From Comamonas endophytica (GTDB lineage: Bacteria; Pseudomonadota; Gammaproteobacteria; Burkholderiales; Burkholderiaceae_C): a stretch of DNA of 64,000 nucleotides. The stretch covers positions 744,001 through 808,000 of the forward strand of contig NZ_CP106881.1 in NCBI RefSeq assembly GCF_023634805.2. Direction: 5' to 3'. The notes below the pieces were generated by a model, which saw only the letters and a program-made list of their open reading frames with translations, had not been told where the DNA came from and searched no databases. Positions within the stretch are counted from its first letter, which is position 1; every line of letters begins with the position of its first letter. Shown one piece after another: positions 16,352-24,780 of the stretch. Made by a program: the position numbers and the translations under genes.

Positions 16352-17794
16352 TCAGATGCCGGTGACCGCAACGACCTTGCTGACCAGGTGCTCTTCCAGC
16401 GCCTCGTGGCCGCCTTCGGTGCCCAGGCCCGAATCCTTGACGCCGCCAAAAGGCAGCTCGGCCGTGGGCGCGGCGGGCTGGTTGATCCACAGCATGCCGG
16501 TTTCCACGCGGTCGGACAGCGTCTGCACGTTCTTGAACGAACGCGTGAACGCATAGGCCGACAGGCCATAGCTCAGGCGGTTGGCTTCGGCGATGGCTTC
16601 GTCCAGCGCCTTGAAGGTGCGCATGCCGGCAATGGGGCCGAAGGGCTCTTCGTTGAACAGCATCGAGTCCATCGACGGGTTCACCACCAGCGTCGGCGCG
16701 AAGAAGTTGCCCACATCGCCGATGCGCTTGCCGCCGGTGACGATGTCGCCGCCCTTGGCCTCGACGTCGGCGATGATCTTCTGCATCGACTGCAGGCGGC
16801 GCTCGTTGACCAGCGGGCCGAGCTTGGTATCGGATTCCAGGCCGTCGCCGACCTTCAGGCCTTCGGAGAAGGACACATAGGCCTGCTGGAAGTCGCGCGC
16901 CAGCGATTCATGCACCAGGTAGCGCGTGGGCGCGATGCAGACCTGGCCGGCGTTGCGGTACTTGGCGGCACCAATGGCCTTGACGGCGACCTCTACGTCG
17001 GCGTCCTCGGCAACGATCACCGGCGCGTGGCCGCCCAGCTCCATGACCACCTTCTTCATGTGCGCGCCGGCCTTGGCGGCCAGCTGCTTGCCCACGGCCG
17101 TCGAGCCGGTGAAGGTGACGAAGCGGATGACGGGATGCGCGATCAGGTAGTCCGAGATCTCGGCCGGGTCGCCATAGACCAGGCCCACCACGCCTTCGGG
17201 CACGCCGGCATCGACGAAGCACTGCAGGAAGGCTGCGGGCGAAGCCGGAGTTTCCTCGGGGGCCTTGACCAGGAAGGAGCAGCCGGTGGCCAGCGCCGGG
17301 CCGATCTTGCGCGAGATCTGGTTGAGCGGGAAGTTCCAGGGCGTGAAGGCAGCGACCGGGCCGATGGGCTGCTTGAGCACCATCTGGTGGCTGGCAAGGT
17401 TGGCGCCCTGCACGATGCGGCCATGGATGCGGCGGCCTTCGTCGGCGAACCATTCGGTCATGGCCGCGCAGGCCAGCGCTTCGGTGCGGGCCTCGGCCAG
17501 CGGTTTGCCCTGCTCCAGCGTCATCAGCGTGGCGATCTGGTCGGCGCGCTCGCGCACCAGGGCCGCGGCCGCGCGCATGATGCGCTGGCGCTCGACGGGA
17601 GAGGTCGCGCGCCAGACTTCGAAGCCCTTTTGCGCGGCCGCCAGGGCCTGGTCCAGGTCCTTGATGCCGGCGTGCGCCACCCGGCCGATTTCCTTGCCCG
17701 TCGCGGGATTGATCACGGGGTCGGTGCGGCCGTCGGCGGCATCCTGCCACTGGTTGTTGATCAGGAGACGGGTATCTGCGTAACTGGAACTCAT
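16352..17794 (-). CDS. NAD(P)-dependent aldehyde dehydrogenase, succinate-semialdehyde dehydrogenase-like
   Basis: Cytosolic aldehyde dehydrogenase of 480 residues. The cofactor and catalytic motifs are present: [31 protein letters not shown], the general-base glutamate in [13 protein letters not shown] and the catalytic cysteine in [11 protein letters not shown]. The C-terminus has [15 protein letters not shown]. The closest functional class by motif is GabD-type succinate-semialdehyde or 2-oxoglutarate-semialdehyde dehydrogenase; the exact substrate is not decided by what can be seen. It is a single gene with its own terminator at 16291-16326, divergent from the lipoprotein gene at 18090 across a 295-base gap. 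No transaminase gene lies beside it. Confidence 0.9.
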   Translation of the reverse strand: MSSSYADTRLLINNQWQDAADGRTDPVINPATGKEIGRVAHAGIKDLDQALAAAQKGFEVWRATSPVERQRIMRAAAALVRERADQIATLMTLEQGKPLAEARTEALACAAMTEWFADEGRRIHGRIVQGANLASHQMVLKQPIGPVAAFTPWNFPLNQISRKIGPALATGCSFLVKAPEETPASPAAFLQCFVDAGVPEGVVGLVYGDPAEISDYLIAHPVIRFVTFTGSTAVGKQLAAKAGAHMKKVVMELGGHAPVIVAEDADVEVAVKAIGAAKYRNAGQVCIAPTRYLVHESLARDFQQAYVSFSEGLKVGDGLESDTKLGPLVNERRLQSMQKIIADVEAKGGDIVTGGKRIGDVGNFFAPTLVVNPSMDSMLFNEEPFGPIAGMRTFKALDEAIAEANRLSYGLSAYAFTRSFKNVQTLSDRVETGMLWINQPAAPTAELPFGGVKDSGLGTEGGHEALEEHLVSKVVAVTGI

Positions 17795-18089
17795 GAAAAT
17801 CCTCTTTGGAAAGATAGCGGGAGGGCATGCTCGCGCGGCAAGCGCGATCCAACGCCCTTTTTAGCGCAGAACGCATGTCGCCCGCCAGCGTTCGCCGGCT
17901 TTTTTCGCGTTCGAGCAGCGGATTGCTTGGCTTTTTTGCAGGACGGTGCCGACAGCAACGCGCAACCTGAACTGGCAAGGATCCGGGACATTCCTGAAGA
18001 ACTTATCGACACACCCTTTGCCACCATCGCAAGGGCGGCCACCTAAGGCCACACAAACATTTCCATCCCTTTTTTGTTCAGGACCGAAA

Positions 18090-18641
18090 ATGAAGCACCT
18101 CCAACCGATGCGCAAGAAATTCTTCTACCTCGCCACCGCCAGCCTGGCCCTGGCCCTGGTGGGCTGCGGCGGCGGCAACGACGATGATCCGGAGCCCAGC
18201 GGCGAGACCGGCGTGCTGCGCATCTCCAACTCCACCGACCCCAACATCAACGGCTTCTACGGCACGACCAACGTCGGCCTGACGGGCGTCAAGGACACCG
18301 GCACGGCCGGCCCGAACGAGTGCGCGTTCAACTTCGACAACGTGACCAAAGTCTCGGGCGACCGCACGCTGGGCATCCGCGGCGACATCCGCTATGCCTA
18401 CACGGAAGGCACCAACACCACGCCCGCACTGCGTGGCGACCACGTCAAGATCGGCGACACCACCTTCAACTTCGTGAAGGAAGGCACCAACCTCGAGCGC
18501 GCCACCGTCAACCTGACGCTGGGCACCGTGACCTTCAACAACCTGCTGACGCGCGACAGCAGCGGCAAGACGGCCGAGCTGTCCGGCGTGCTGCAGCTGC
18601 CCGACCAGGCCAGCCGCGACAGCGCCTGCCGCCGCAACTGA
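18090..18641 (+). CDS. Uncharacterised small lipoprotein
   Basis: 183 residues with a lipoprotein signal peptide: basic start MKHLQPMRKKFFYLATASL, hydrophobic core, lipobox ALVGC and a Gly/Asp/Asn-rich linker (GGGNDDDPEPSGET). The mature part, about 140 residues, is rich in Thr, Asn and Gly and looks beta-structured, with two further cysteines that could form a disulfide (NECAFNF and the final SACRRN). No known family was recognised. The ATG at 18090 is preceded by CAGGACCG; an internal ATG at 18108 would still give a signal peptide. It stands alone, with a strong hairpin 39 bases after the stop. Confidence 0.75.
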   Translation: MKHLQPMRKKFFYLATASLALALVGCGGGNDDDPEPSGETGVLRISNSTDPNINGFYGTTNVGLTGVKDTGTAGPNECAFNFDNVTKVSGDRTLGIRGDIRYAYTEGTNTTPALRGDHVKIGDTTFNFVKEGTNLERATVNLTLGTVTFNNLLTRDSSGKTAELSGVLQLPDQASRDSACRRN

Positions 18642-18679
18642 TCCCGCGGAGGCTCCGGGCCTGCGGGCCCGTCCGCGGC

Positions 18680-18712
18680 AAGGCCCGGGCCGCCATGGGC
18701 GGCCCGGGCCTT
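18680..18712. terminator. Long GC-rich hairpin between convergent genes
   Basis: A perfect 15-base stem (18680-18694 with 18698-18712) and a 3-base loop lies between the lipoprotein stop at 18641 and the convergent PEBP gene ending at 18729. There is no long T run, only AAGG/CCTT at the stem base, so it is a likely but unproven bidirectional terminator. Confidence 0.6.
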
Positions 18713-18728
18713 GTCACATGCATGCCCT

Positions 18729-19364
18729 TCAGTCGATTTTCACATTGGGGTTAAGGCTGTAGAGGCCGGTGACGCTGGCCTTGCCCAGCACCTGCGCCTT
18801 TTCCAGCGCTGCCAGCACATTGGCGCCCGTCAGCTCCCCTTCCACGGCCAGCGTCGGCGTGCCCAGCGCATACACGGTGAACACATAGCGATGCACCAGG
18901 CTGTCGTTCCACGGCGGGCATGGGCCGTCGTAGCCGAAATACCGGCCCTTCATCGCCTCGTCATTGGCAAACCAGCCGGTGTAGTCGTTGATGCCATGGC
19001 GCAGCCCGCCCTGCGCCTCGGGGCCCGGCTTGCCGCGCGGCGTCACCTCGACGGAATGGCTGCCGGCGGCGATGAAGTGCATGTCGGCGGGAATGTCCAG
19101 CAGCAGCCAGTGGAAGAAATCCACGCGCGGCAGATAGGCCGGCACCTCGCGCCCTTCCTGGTTCACATCGTCGCCGCGGCTGGGCACGTCGGGGTCGTGG
19201 CAGACCACGACGAACGAGCGCGTGCCCTCGGGGACCTCGCTCCAGGCCAGATGCGGGTTGCGGTTCGAGGACAGAGCCACATGGGTACGGGCGTTGGGCA
19301 CGGCAAAGGCGAATTCGCCGGGGATTTCCTGGCCGTCCAGAAAGCTTTGGCTGATGAGTTGCAT
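18729..19364 (-). CDS. YbhB/YbcL-type PEBP (Raf kinase inhibitor-like) protein
   Basis: A 211-residue protein of the phosphatidylethanolamine-binding fold. Signature segments are NPHLAWSEVPEGTRSFVVV, CHDPDVPS and the ligand-pocket DFFHWLLLDIP, followed by GYDGPCPPWNDSLVHRYVFTVYAL, the bacterial form of the GPCPP..HRY motif (quoted only in part here as GPCPPW and HRYVF). No signal peptide is present, so it should be cytosolic. Bacterial members have no settled role. The ATG at 19364 begins the family's usual N-terminus (MQLISQSF) but lacks a clear ribosome site. A perfect palindrome lies 27 bases upstream. Confidence 0.88.
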   Translation of the reverse strand: MQLISQSFLDGQEIPGEFAFAVPNARTHVALSSNRNPHLAWSEVPEGTRSFVVVCHDPDVPSRGDDVNQEGREVPAYLPRVDFFHWLLLDIPADMHFIAAGSHSVEVTPRGKPGPEAQGGLRHGINDYTGWFANDEAMKGRYFGYDGPCPPWNDSLVHRYVFTVYALGTPTLAVEGELTGANVLAALEKAQVLGKASVTGLYSLNPNVKID

Positions 19365-19390
19365 GGGATGAGGAGATTGGGTTGGAAAGA

Positions 19391-19408
19391 GGCATATGTG
19401 CATATGCC
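19391..19408. promoter_or_regulatory. Perfect palindrome GGCATATG-TG-CATATGCC upstream of the PEBP gene
   Basis: An 18-base inverted repeat with 8-base arms and a 2-base centre begins 27 bases upstream of the PEBP start codon, a plausible operator position overlapping or following its promoter. It does not match a motif I can assign to a regulator. It could also regulate xthA on the other side, but that start is 200 bases away. Confidence 0.4.
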
Positions 19409-19608
19409 GCTGACCAAATCCTACGGGGAAGCGGCCGCCGTGGCGGAAAATTCCCTCGCATTTCCTCGGCAACCGGACAACAGGGGCGGATGGCGTAGGC
19501 GGGCAGCGCAAATACGCCTCCAATGTGCCGCGGCTGGAGGCAATGCGTAGCCAGGGAATGTTTCTGGCGTAGCATTTCGGCTCTTGATCCATCCATATTA
19601 GAAGCCCT

Positions 19609-20385
19609 ATGCAGATTGCCACCTGGAACGTCAACTCCCTCACCGTGCGCCTGCCGCAGGTGCTCGACTGGCTGCAAGCCAATCCGGTCGATGCGCTGGG
19701 GTTACAGGAGCTCAAGCTGACCGACGACAAATTTCCGCTGCTGGCGCTGCAGGAAGCGGGCTACCATGCGGTCACCCATGGGCAAAAGACCTATAACGGC
19801 GTGGCCATCCTGAGCCGCACGCCCGCGCGCGACGTGGTGCGCAACATTCCCGAGCATGACGATGCACAGGCGCGCATCATTGCCGCCACGCTGGATACTC
19901 CGAACGGCCCGCTGCGCCTGATCAACGGCTACTTCGTCAACGGCCAGGCACCTGGCACTGACAAATTCGCCTACAAGATGCGCTGGCTCGAAGCACTGCG
20001 CGAATGGGTGCGCAAGGAGCTGGCGGCCAACGAGCGCCTGGTGCTGGTCGGCGACTTCAATGTCGCACCCGAGGACCGCGACTCCTTCGATCCCGTGGGC
20101 CTGCGTGAAACCATCCACCACACCACCGAGGAGCGCCAGCATTTCCGCGATCTGCTCGAGCTGGGCATGTGCGATGCCTTCAGGCTGTTCGAGCAGCCCG
20201 AGAAAAGCTTTTCCTGGTGGGATTACCGCATGCTCGGGTTCCAGAAGAACCGCGGCCTGCGCATCGACCATATCCTGGTCAGCGAAGCACTGCGCCCCAG
20301 CGTCAGCGCCTGCGTGATCGACCGCGCCCCGCGCAAGAACCCGCAGCCCAGCGACCACACGCCGGTGGTGGTCACGCTGGGCTGA
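19609..20385 (+). CDS. xthA: Exodeoxyribonuclease III
   Basis: AP endonuclease/3'-5' exonuclease for base-excision repair, 258 residues. The exonuclease-endonuclease-phosphatase fold motifs are all present: metal-binding ATWNVNSL at the start, LGLQELKL with the catalytic glutamate, NGVAILSR, LVGDFNVAPEDRD with the active-site Asp/Asn, and the C-terminal IDHILVSEAL and PSDHTPVVV with the catalytic His. It acts in the cytoplasm at abasic sites and blocked 3' ends. The gene is alone on the plus strand and converges with the next gene, with only 6 bases between stops. Confidence 0.95.
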   Translation: MQIATWNVNSLTVRLPQVLDWLQANPVDALGLQELKLTDDKFPLLALQEAGYHAVTHGQKTYNGVAILSRTPARDVVRNIPEHDDAQARIIAATLDTPNGPLRLINGYFVNGQAPGTDKFAYKMRWLEALREWVRKELAANERLVLVGDFNVAPEDRDSFDPVGLRETIHHTTEERQHFRDLLELGMCDAFRLFEQPEKSFSWWDYRMLGFQKNRGLRIDHILVSEALRPSVSACVIDRAPRKNPQPSDHTPVVVTLG

Positions 20386-20391
20386 CCGACG

Positions 20392-21240
20392 TCAGAGGGG
20401 CAGACACGAACGAAGCCAGTGCAAGGCTTCGATGCCGCGCTGCACTGCCATCGCCTGGCGCTGCAGCACGGTGCGCGTGGCTTCAGGCAGGCTTTCGCGC
20501 AGCGCGCCGCGGTAGGCGACCAGCAGCATCCTTTCGGCATCCTCGCTGGCATCCATCAGCCGGGGCATCGTCGGCTGCCCCATCAGGGCCTTGACGGACT
20601 CCCAGCCGCGCTGCAGCGTTGCGGACAGCCGCCGGCCGTGGCGGTCGTGCGCAGGCAGGGCAAATTCATGCTGGAGCTCGGCCGAGGCGGCTTCGAAGGC
20701 CTGTATGTGGCGCTGTAGCATCTGCTGCAGCAGTCCGGCAGGCGCCTGCTCGACGGCCAGGCGCAGGCATTTGGCGGTTTGAAGATTCAGGCGCTGCAGT
20801 GCCTGCAGCATGGCCAGCAACTGCAGATGCGACAGGCCCACGGTCGGACCCGCATGGCGCATGCGTTCCCAGGCCGCCTTCACGGCGCCGCTCACCTGGC
20901 GCCAGTCCAGCAGGCTGGTGCCCCGGTCGCGCTGCCATTGCGCCTCGAGCACCGGCACCACGGAGGCGAAATCACCAGGGTATTGCAGTGCCGCGCGCCA
21001 GCCCAGCTCGTAGGCCGGGCGGTACTGGTCATAGCCCCGTCCGCTCACGTAATAGGACTCGAGATGGTAGTGGTCGTGCCAGAACTCGTCTTGGGCCGCT
21101 TCATGGTTGGCTTGAATTTTCGGGCTTTCATTGGCAGCGTCGCTTGTGGCGGCTGCCTGGCTTCGACCTGCGCCAACCGGGCGCAGCTGGCGCTGCGTGC
21201 GGCGCAGGAAGAAATCATCGGCAATCCAGGGAGCAGGCAT
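20392..21240 (-). CDS. Two-domain protein: stress-type 'YRPAYELG' segment plus DUF2383-like helical bundle
   Basis: A 282-residue soluble protein. The first half carries YDQYRPAYELGWRAAL and, 40 residues on, SLLDWRQVSGAVKAAWERM, a pattern seen in bacterial stress proteins that hold a conserved Tyr-Arg-Pro segment and a final tryptophan helix. The second half, from about residue 130, is all-helical (HLQLLAMLQALQRLN, LLQQMLQRHIQAFEAA) and resembles a PA2169/DUF2383 four-helix bundle. The ATG at 21240 has GGAAAG eight bases upstream; a GTG at 21258 is less likely. It converges with xthA. The domain calls rest on pattern recognition only, and the function is unknown; a general stress role is inferred. 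Confidence 0.6.
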   Translation of the reverse strand: MPAPWIADDFFLRRTQRQLRPVGAGRSQAAATSDAANESPKIQANHEAAQDEFWHDHYHLESYYVSGRGYDQYRPAYELGWRAALQYPGDFASVVPVLEAQWQRDRGTSLLDWRQVSGAVKAAWERMRHAGPTVGLSHLQLLAMLQALQRLNLQTAKCLRLAVEQAPAGLLQQMLQRHIQAFEAASAELQHEFALPAHDRHGRRLSATLQRGWESVKALMGQPTMPRLMDASEDAERMLLVAYRGALRESLPEATRTVLQRQAMAVQRGIEALHWLRSCLPL

Positions 21241-21291
21241 GAGGGACACTTTCCGCACACAAAAGAATCTGCCCCCATTGTCTTCACCCTG

Positions 21292-21320
21292 AAAAAACCC
21301 TCGGGTCAGTGCGCCTGACG
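21292..21320 (-). terminator. Possible terminator after glnG
   Basis: On the minus strand, downstream of the glnG stop, GTCAG-GCGCA-CTGAC forms a short hairpin followed by CCGAGGG and six Ts. The stem is short and the gap before the T run is long, so termination here is uncertain. Confidence 0.3.
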
Positions 21321-21366
21321 CATTGGCGTAGGAGCGGGACCACGCGCCCGCGGCCCCGCCTGCCCT

Positions 21367-22935
21367 TCAATGCTCCTCGCCGGCCTCCAGCCCCAGCTCC
21401 TGGATCTTGCGCGTGATGGTGTTGCGGCCAATGCCCAGGCGCTGCGCGGCTTCCATGCGCCGGCCGTGCGTCACCTGCAGCGCGGTGCGGATCAGATGCG
21501 ACTCGAAGCGCCGGGTCAACACGTCCCACACATCGGCCTGGCCGTTCTCCAGCAGCTGGCGCGCCTGCACATTGAGCAGCGGCTCCCAGGTGGGCAGCGC
21601 CGCCGCGGCCGCAGGCGGCTCGGCGTCGGCGCCTTGCGGCGCTGCCGGCAGGCCAGGGCCCGCGCGCGGCACGAAGCTGTCGGCCGGCGCGTCTTCGCGC
21701 TCGGGCGCAAAGCTGCCCGGCTCCCCCACCGCCTGAGGCGCCGCGGTGGCAATGGCAGGCGCCTGCAGCACTTCGGGCGGAAGGTCCTTGACCGAGATCT
21801 GCTGCGCCGGCGCCATCACCGTGAGCCAGTGGCAGATGTTTTCCAGCTGCCGCACATTGCCCGGGAAGGAGAATGCCTCGAGCCGCTGCAGCGCCGACTC
21901 GGCAATGCGCTTGGGCTCGACGCCCAGTTGGCGCGCGCTTTGCTGCAGGAAATGGCGCGCCAGCATGCGCACGTCCTCGCGGCGCTCGCGCAGCGCCGGC
22001 AGGCGCAGCCGGATCACGTTCAGCCGGTGGAACAGATCCTCGCGGAAACCGCCTTCGCGCACGCGCTGCTCCAGGTCCTGGTGGGTGGCGGCAATGACGC
22101 GCACCTGCGCCTTCACGGGGGCATGGCCGCCGACGCGGTAGAAATGCCCGTCGGAGAGCACGCGCAGCAGCCGCGTCTGCAGGTCGAAGGGCATGTCGCC
22201 GATTTCGTCGAGAAACAGCGTGCCGCCATCGGCCTGCTCGAAGCGCCCGCGGCGCTGGGTCTGCGCGCCGGTGAACGCGCCGCGCTCGTGGCCGAACAGC
22301 TCGCTCTCCAGCAGGTCCTTCGGGATGGCGGCAGTGTTGATGGCCACGAAAGGCCCGCCCGCGACCGGCGAATGCTTGTGCAGCGCGCGCGCCACCAGTT
22401 CCTTGCCCGACCCCGATTCGCCGGTGATCAGCACCGTGACCTGGCTCTGGCTCAGCCGGCCGATGGCGCGGAACACGTCCTGCATGGCGGGCGCCTGGCC
22501 GAGCATCTCGGCGTTGAGCGGCGCCTGGTCCTCGATGATTTCCTCGCGCTGGCTTTCCTCCACCGCGCGGCGGATCAGCTCCACCGCCTTGGGCAGGTCG
22601 AAGGGCTTGGCCAGGTACTCGAAGGCGCCGCGCTGGAAGGCCGAAACGGCGCTGTCCAGGTCGGAGTAGGCGGTCATGATGATCACGGGCAGCCCCGGCT
22701 GCTGCGCGCGCACCTGTTCAAGCAGCTGCAGCCCCGAGCCGCCGGGCATGCGGATGTCGCTGACCAGCACCTGCGGCGGCTGGCGCGTGGCATCGCCGGG
22801 GTCCACGTCGGCCAGCGCGTCGAGTACCTCGCGCGGGTTGGTGAAGCTGCGCGTGGGCAGGTTTTCCCGCGCCAGCGCCTTCTCCAGGACGAAGCGGATC
22901 GAGGGGTCGTCATCTACTATCCAGATCGGCTTCAT
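21367..22935 (-). CDS. glnG: NtrC (GlnG), nitrogen-regulation sigma-54 activator
   Basis: Response regulator and sigma-54 activator of 522 residues. The receiver (1-120) has DDDPS at 8-12 and the phosphoacceptor Asp60 in VLVSDIRMPG. The AAA+ domain (about 165-395) has Walker A GESGSGKE, the sigma-54 contact loop GAFTGA and DEIGDMPFDLQTRLLRVL. A Pro/Ala-rich linker of about 70 residues precedes the C-terminal helix-turn-helix (AAQRLGIGRNTITRKI). It is 39 bases downstream of glnL in one operon. Phosphorylated NtrC would bind the two TGCAC-N7-GTGCA sites upstream of glnA at 26390-26429. The linker is longer than in enteric NtrC, which is about 470 residues. Confidence 0.96.
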   Translation of the reverse strand: MKPIWIVDDDPSIRFVLEKALARENLPTRSFTNPREVLDALADVDPGDATRQPPQVLVSDIRMPGGSGLQLLEQVRAQQPGLPVIIMTAYSDLDSAVSAFQRGAFEYLAKPFDLPKAVELIRRAVEESQREEIIEDQAPLNAEMLGQAPAMQDVFRAIGRLSQSQVTVLITGESGSGKELVARALHKHSPVAGGPFVAINTAAIPKDLLESELFGHERGAFTGAQTQRRGRFEQADGGTLFLDEIGDMPFDLQTRLLRVLSDGHFYRVGGHAPVKAQVRVIAATHQDLEQRVREGGFREDLFHRLNVIRLRLPALRERREDVRMLARHFLQQSARQLGVEPKRIAESALQRLEAFSFPGNVRQLENICHWLTVMAPAQQISVKDLPPEVLQAPAIATAAPQAVGEPGSFAPEREDAPADSFVPRAGPGLPAAPQGADAEPPAAAAALPTWEPLLNVQARQLLENGQADVWDVLTRRFESHLIRTALQVTHGRRMEAAQRLGIGRNTITRKIQELGLEAGEEH

Positions 22936-22974
22936 ACTTTTACTGCTTCCTTGCGCAATGGTTTGTGAGGGACC

Positions 22975-24054
22975 TCAGGGCAAGGGGATGAGAATGCGGA
23001 AGTCGGTGCAGCCCGGCTGGCTGTCGCATTCGATCAAGCCATCGTGCCGCTGCACAAAGGTCTGGGCCAATGTCAGCCCCAGACCCGATCCGCCATCCCG
23101 CCCAGACACCAGGGGATAGAAAATCCTGTCCCTGATGGTCTCTGGCACGCCCGGTCCGTTGTCGATCACATGCAATTCCAATGCCAGGCGGTAGCGTTGC
23201 TTGCCGAAAGTCACCTGGCGCGCCACGCGGGTGCGCAAGGTGATGCAGGCATCGCCCCGCGCGATGCGCCCGGCAAGCGCCTGCGCCGCGTTCTGCACGA
23301 TGTTGAGCACCGCCTGGATCAGCTGCGCGCGGTCGCCGCGGAACTCTGGGATGGAGGTGTCGTAGTCGCGCCTGACGCTCAGGCCCTGCGGGTACTCGAC
23401 CAGCACCAGCGAGCGCACGCGCTCGCAGACTTCGTGGATGTTGACGTCGCCCACCAGGTGCGGGTGGCGGTGCGGCGCCAGCAGCCGGTCGACCAGGCTC
23501 TGCAGCCGGTCCGCCTCGTGCACGATCACCTGGGTGTATTCGCGCATCTCGGGGTTGTCGAGGTCCATCTCCAGCAGCTGCGCCGCGCCGCGGATGCCAC
23601 CCAGCGGGTTCTTGATCTCGTGCGCCAGGTTGCGGATCAGCTCCTTGTGCGCCTGCGTCTGCTCCAGTAGCCGCTCCTCGCGGTCCTGGCGCACCTGCTG
23701 CTCGAGCGGCGACATCTCCAGCAGCACGTGGCCCGAGCCTTCGGCAATGGACACGATGACCTGCATGGGAATCGCTTCCTTGGCCTGGCGCCGCAGGCTG
23801 GCCTCGAAGCGCAGCGCCGCGTAGTCCTGCACGCGCGCGCCGTCCATGGCCTTGTGCAGCAGCGACGGATCGGCGAAATGCTCGGCGAAGTCGCAGCCCT
23901 CGAGCATGCGACGCGACAGCCCGAGCGCATTCTCCAGCGCCGCGTTGGCGAACAGCACCGAGCCATCGAGCTGCAGCACGGCAGTGAGCGTGCACAGCGA
24001 ATCAAACACATGGTAGGCGCTCTCGGCGCGCCGGTTCTCGACAGTAAGGGGCAT
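22975..24054 (-). CDS. glnL: NtrB (GlnL), nitrogen-regulation histidine kinase
   Basis: Cytosolic kinase/phosphatase of 359 residues that sets NtrC phosphorylation under control of the PII protein. A PAS domain occupies residues 10-125 (LDGSVLFANAALENALGLS). HisKA carries the phosphorylated histidine in IRNLAHEIKNPLGGIRGAA, and the ATPase domain has IVQNAAQAL (N box), DNGPGVPE (G1) and GGSGLGLTLAQTFV (G2). It starts 8 bases after the upstream secreted-protein gene, which implies coupled translation, and precedes glnG. No transmembrane segment is present, as expected for NtrB. Confidence 0.95.
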   Translation of the reverse strand: MPLTVENRRAESAYHVFDSLCTLTAVLQLDGSVLFANAALENALGLSRRMLEGCDFAEHFADPSLLHKAMDGARVQDYAALRFEASLRRQAKEAIPMQVIVSIAEGSGHVLLEMSPLEQQVRQDREERLLEQTQAHKELIRNLAHEIKNPLGGIRGAAQLLEMDLDNPEMREYTQVIVHEADRLQSLVDRLLAPHRHPHLVGDVNIHEVCERVRSLVLVEYPQGLSVRRDYDTSIPEFRGDRAQLIQAVLNIVQNAAQALAGRIARGDACITLRTRVARQVTFGKQRYRLALELHVIDNGPGVPETIRDRIFYPLVSGRDGGSGLGLTLAQTFVQRHDGLIECDSQPGCTDFRILIPLP

Positions 24055-24062
24055 GTATCGCT

Positions 24063-24596
24063 TCAGTTGACGGGGACCACCGCGGGAGCGCCCGCCGGCG
24101 CCTCGGGCGCGGCGCCGGGCAGGCGCGCGATCTCGCGGCGCAGGCCGGCGATGTCGCTCTGGTAGCGGGCGATCTGCGCCTTGAGGCTGGCGGTGCGGTC
24201 GATATGGGCCTGCGGATTGCGCAGCTCCAGCGCCGTGCGCTCGGGGTAGCCGTTGTTGTATTCCAGCTCCAGCTGCGCCATGCGCTCCTGCGACCTGGCC
24301 AGCTCGCCGTTGAGGATGGCGCGCGCATCGGAATCGCGCGCGCGCTGCGCGCTGCTGTCGGCGCGCGGTGCGGGCGCCGGGCTGCGCGCGGCGACTGCCG
24401 GGCTCGCCGCCGCGGCTGCCGGACGCGGTCCGCCATGGATCACCGTGACATGTCCGCCATCGACCGCCTTGCAGCCCAGCTCCTTGGCCCGGTTGGCATT
24501 GTTGGTGTATTCATTGCCGCAGCGGTAGATGGTGCTTTGCGACCAGGCCAGCGGGGCGACGAGCGGCAACAACAGGAGTACCAGCAGCTTCTTCAT
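24063..24596 (-). CDS. Secreted coiled-coil protein of the DUF4124-like type, in the ntrBC operon
   Basis: A 177-residue exported protein. The ATG at 24596 has GAGGG upstream and gives a strong signal peptide (MKKLLVLLLLPLVAPLAWSQ). Next comes a short cysteine motif, YRCGNEYTNNANRAKELGC, reminiscent of DUF4124-like modules, then an Ala/Pro-rich linker. From about residue 110 there is a charged helical region (LARSQERMAQLELEYNNGY, LKAQIARYQSDIAGLRREI) likely to form a coiled coil. It lies 184 bases after glnA, beyond the glnA terminator, and 8 bases before glnL, so it heads the ntrBC unit. The role is unknown; a periplasmic partner for nitrogen sensing would be speculation. Confidence 0.7.
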   Translation of the reverse strand: MKKLLVLLLLPLVAPLAWSQSTIYRCGNEYTNNANRAKELGCKAVDGGHVTVIHGGPRPAAAAASPAVAARSPAPAPRADSSAQRARDSDARAILNGELARSQERMAQLELEYNNGYPERTALELRNPQAHIDRTASLKAQIARYQSDIAGLRREIARLPGAAPEAPAGAPAVVPVN

Positions 24597-24721
24597 GACA
24601 TTCCCTCGTTCTGCGGCGCCTGCGATCCGCCTGGCGCTCTGGCCTCCAGTATCGCCCGAACCGGTCAAAAACGGATGAATTCACCCGGGGGCTGTACGCG
24701 CAAACCTACACCCTGCAGACC

Positions 24722-24747
24722 AAAAAAAAGCGGCTTGCGCCGCTTTT
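24722..24747 (-). terminator. Rho-independent terminator of glnA
   Basis: A perfect stem AAAAGCGGC (24726-24734) with GCCGCTTTT (24739-24747) and a 4-base loop. On the minus strand it ends in a run of eight Ts. It lies 34 bases after the glnA stop. It would uncouple glnA from the downstream secreted-protein/glnL/glnG genes unless read through. Confidence 0.9.
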
Positions 24748-24780
24748 CCGAGACGCCAGCCCTTGCAGGCCGGCGTGCTG

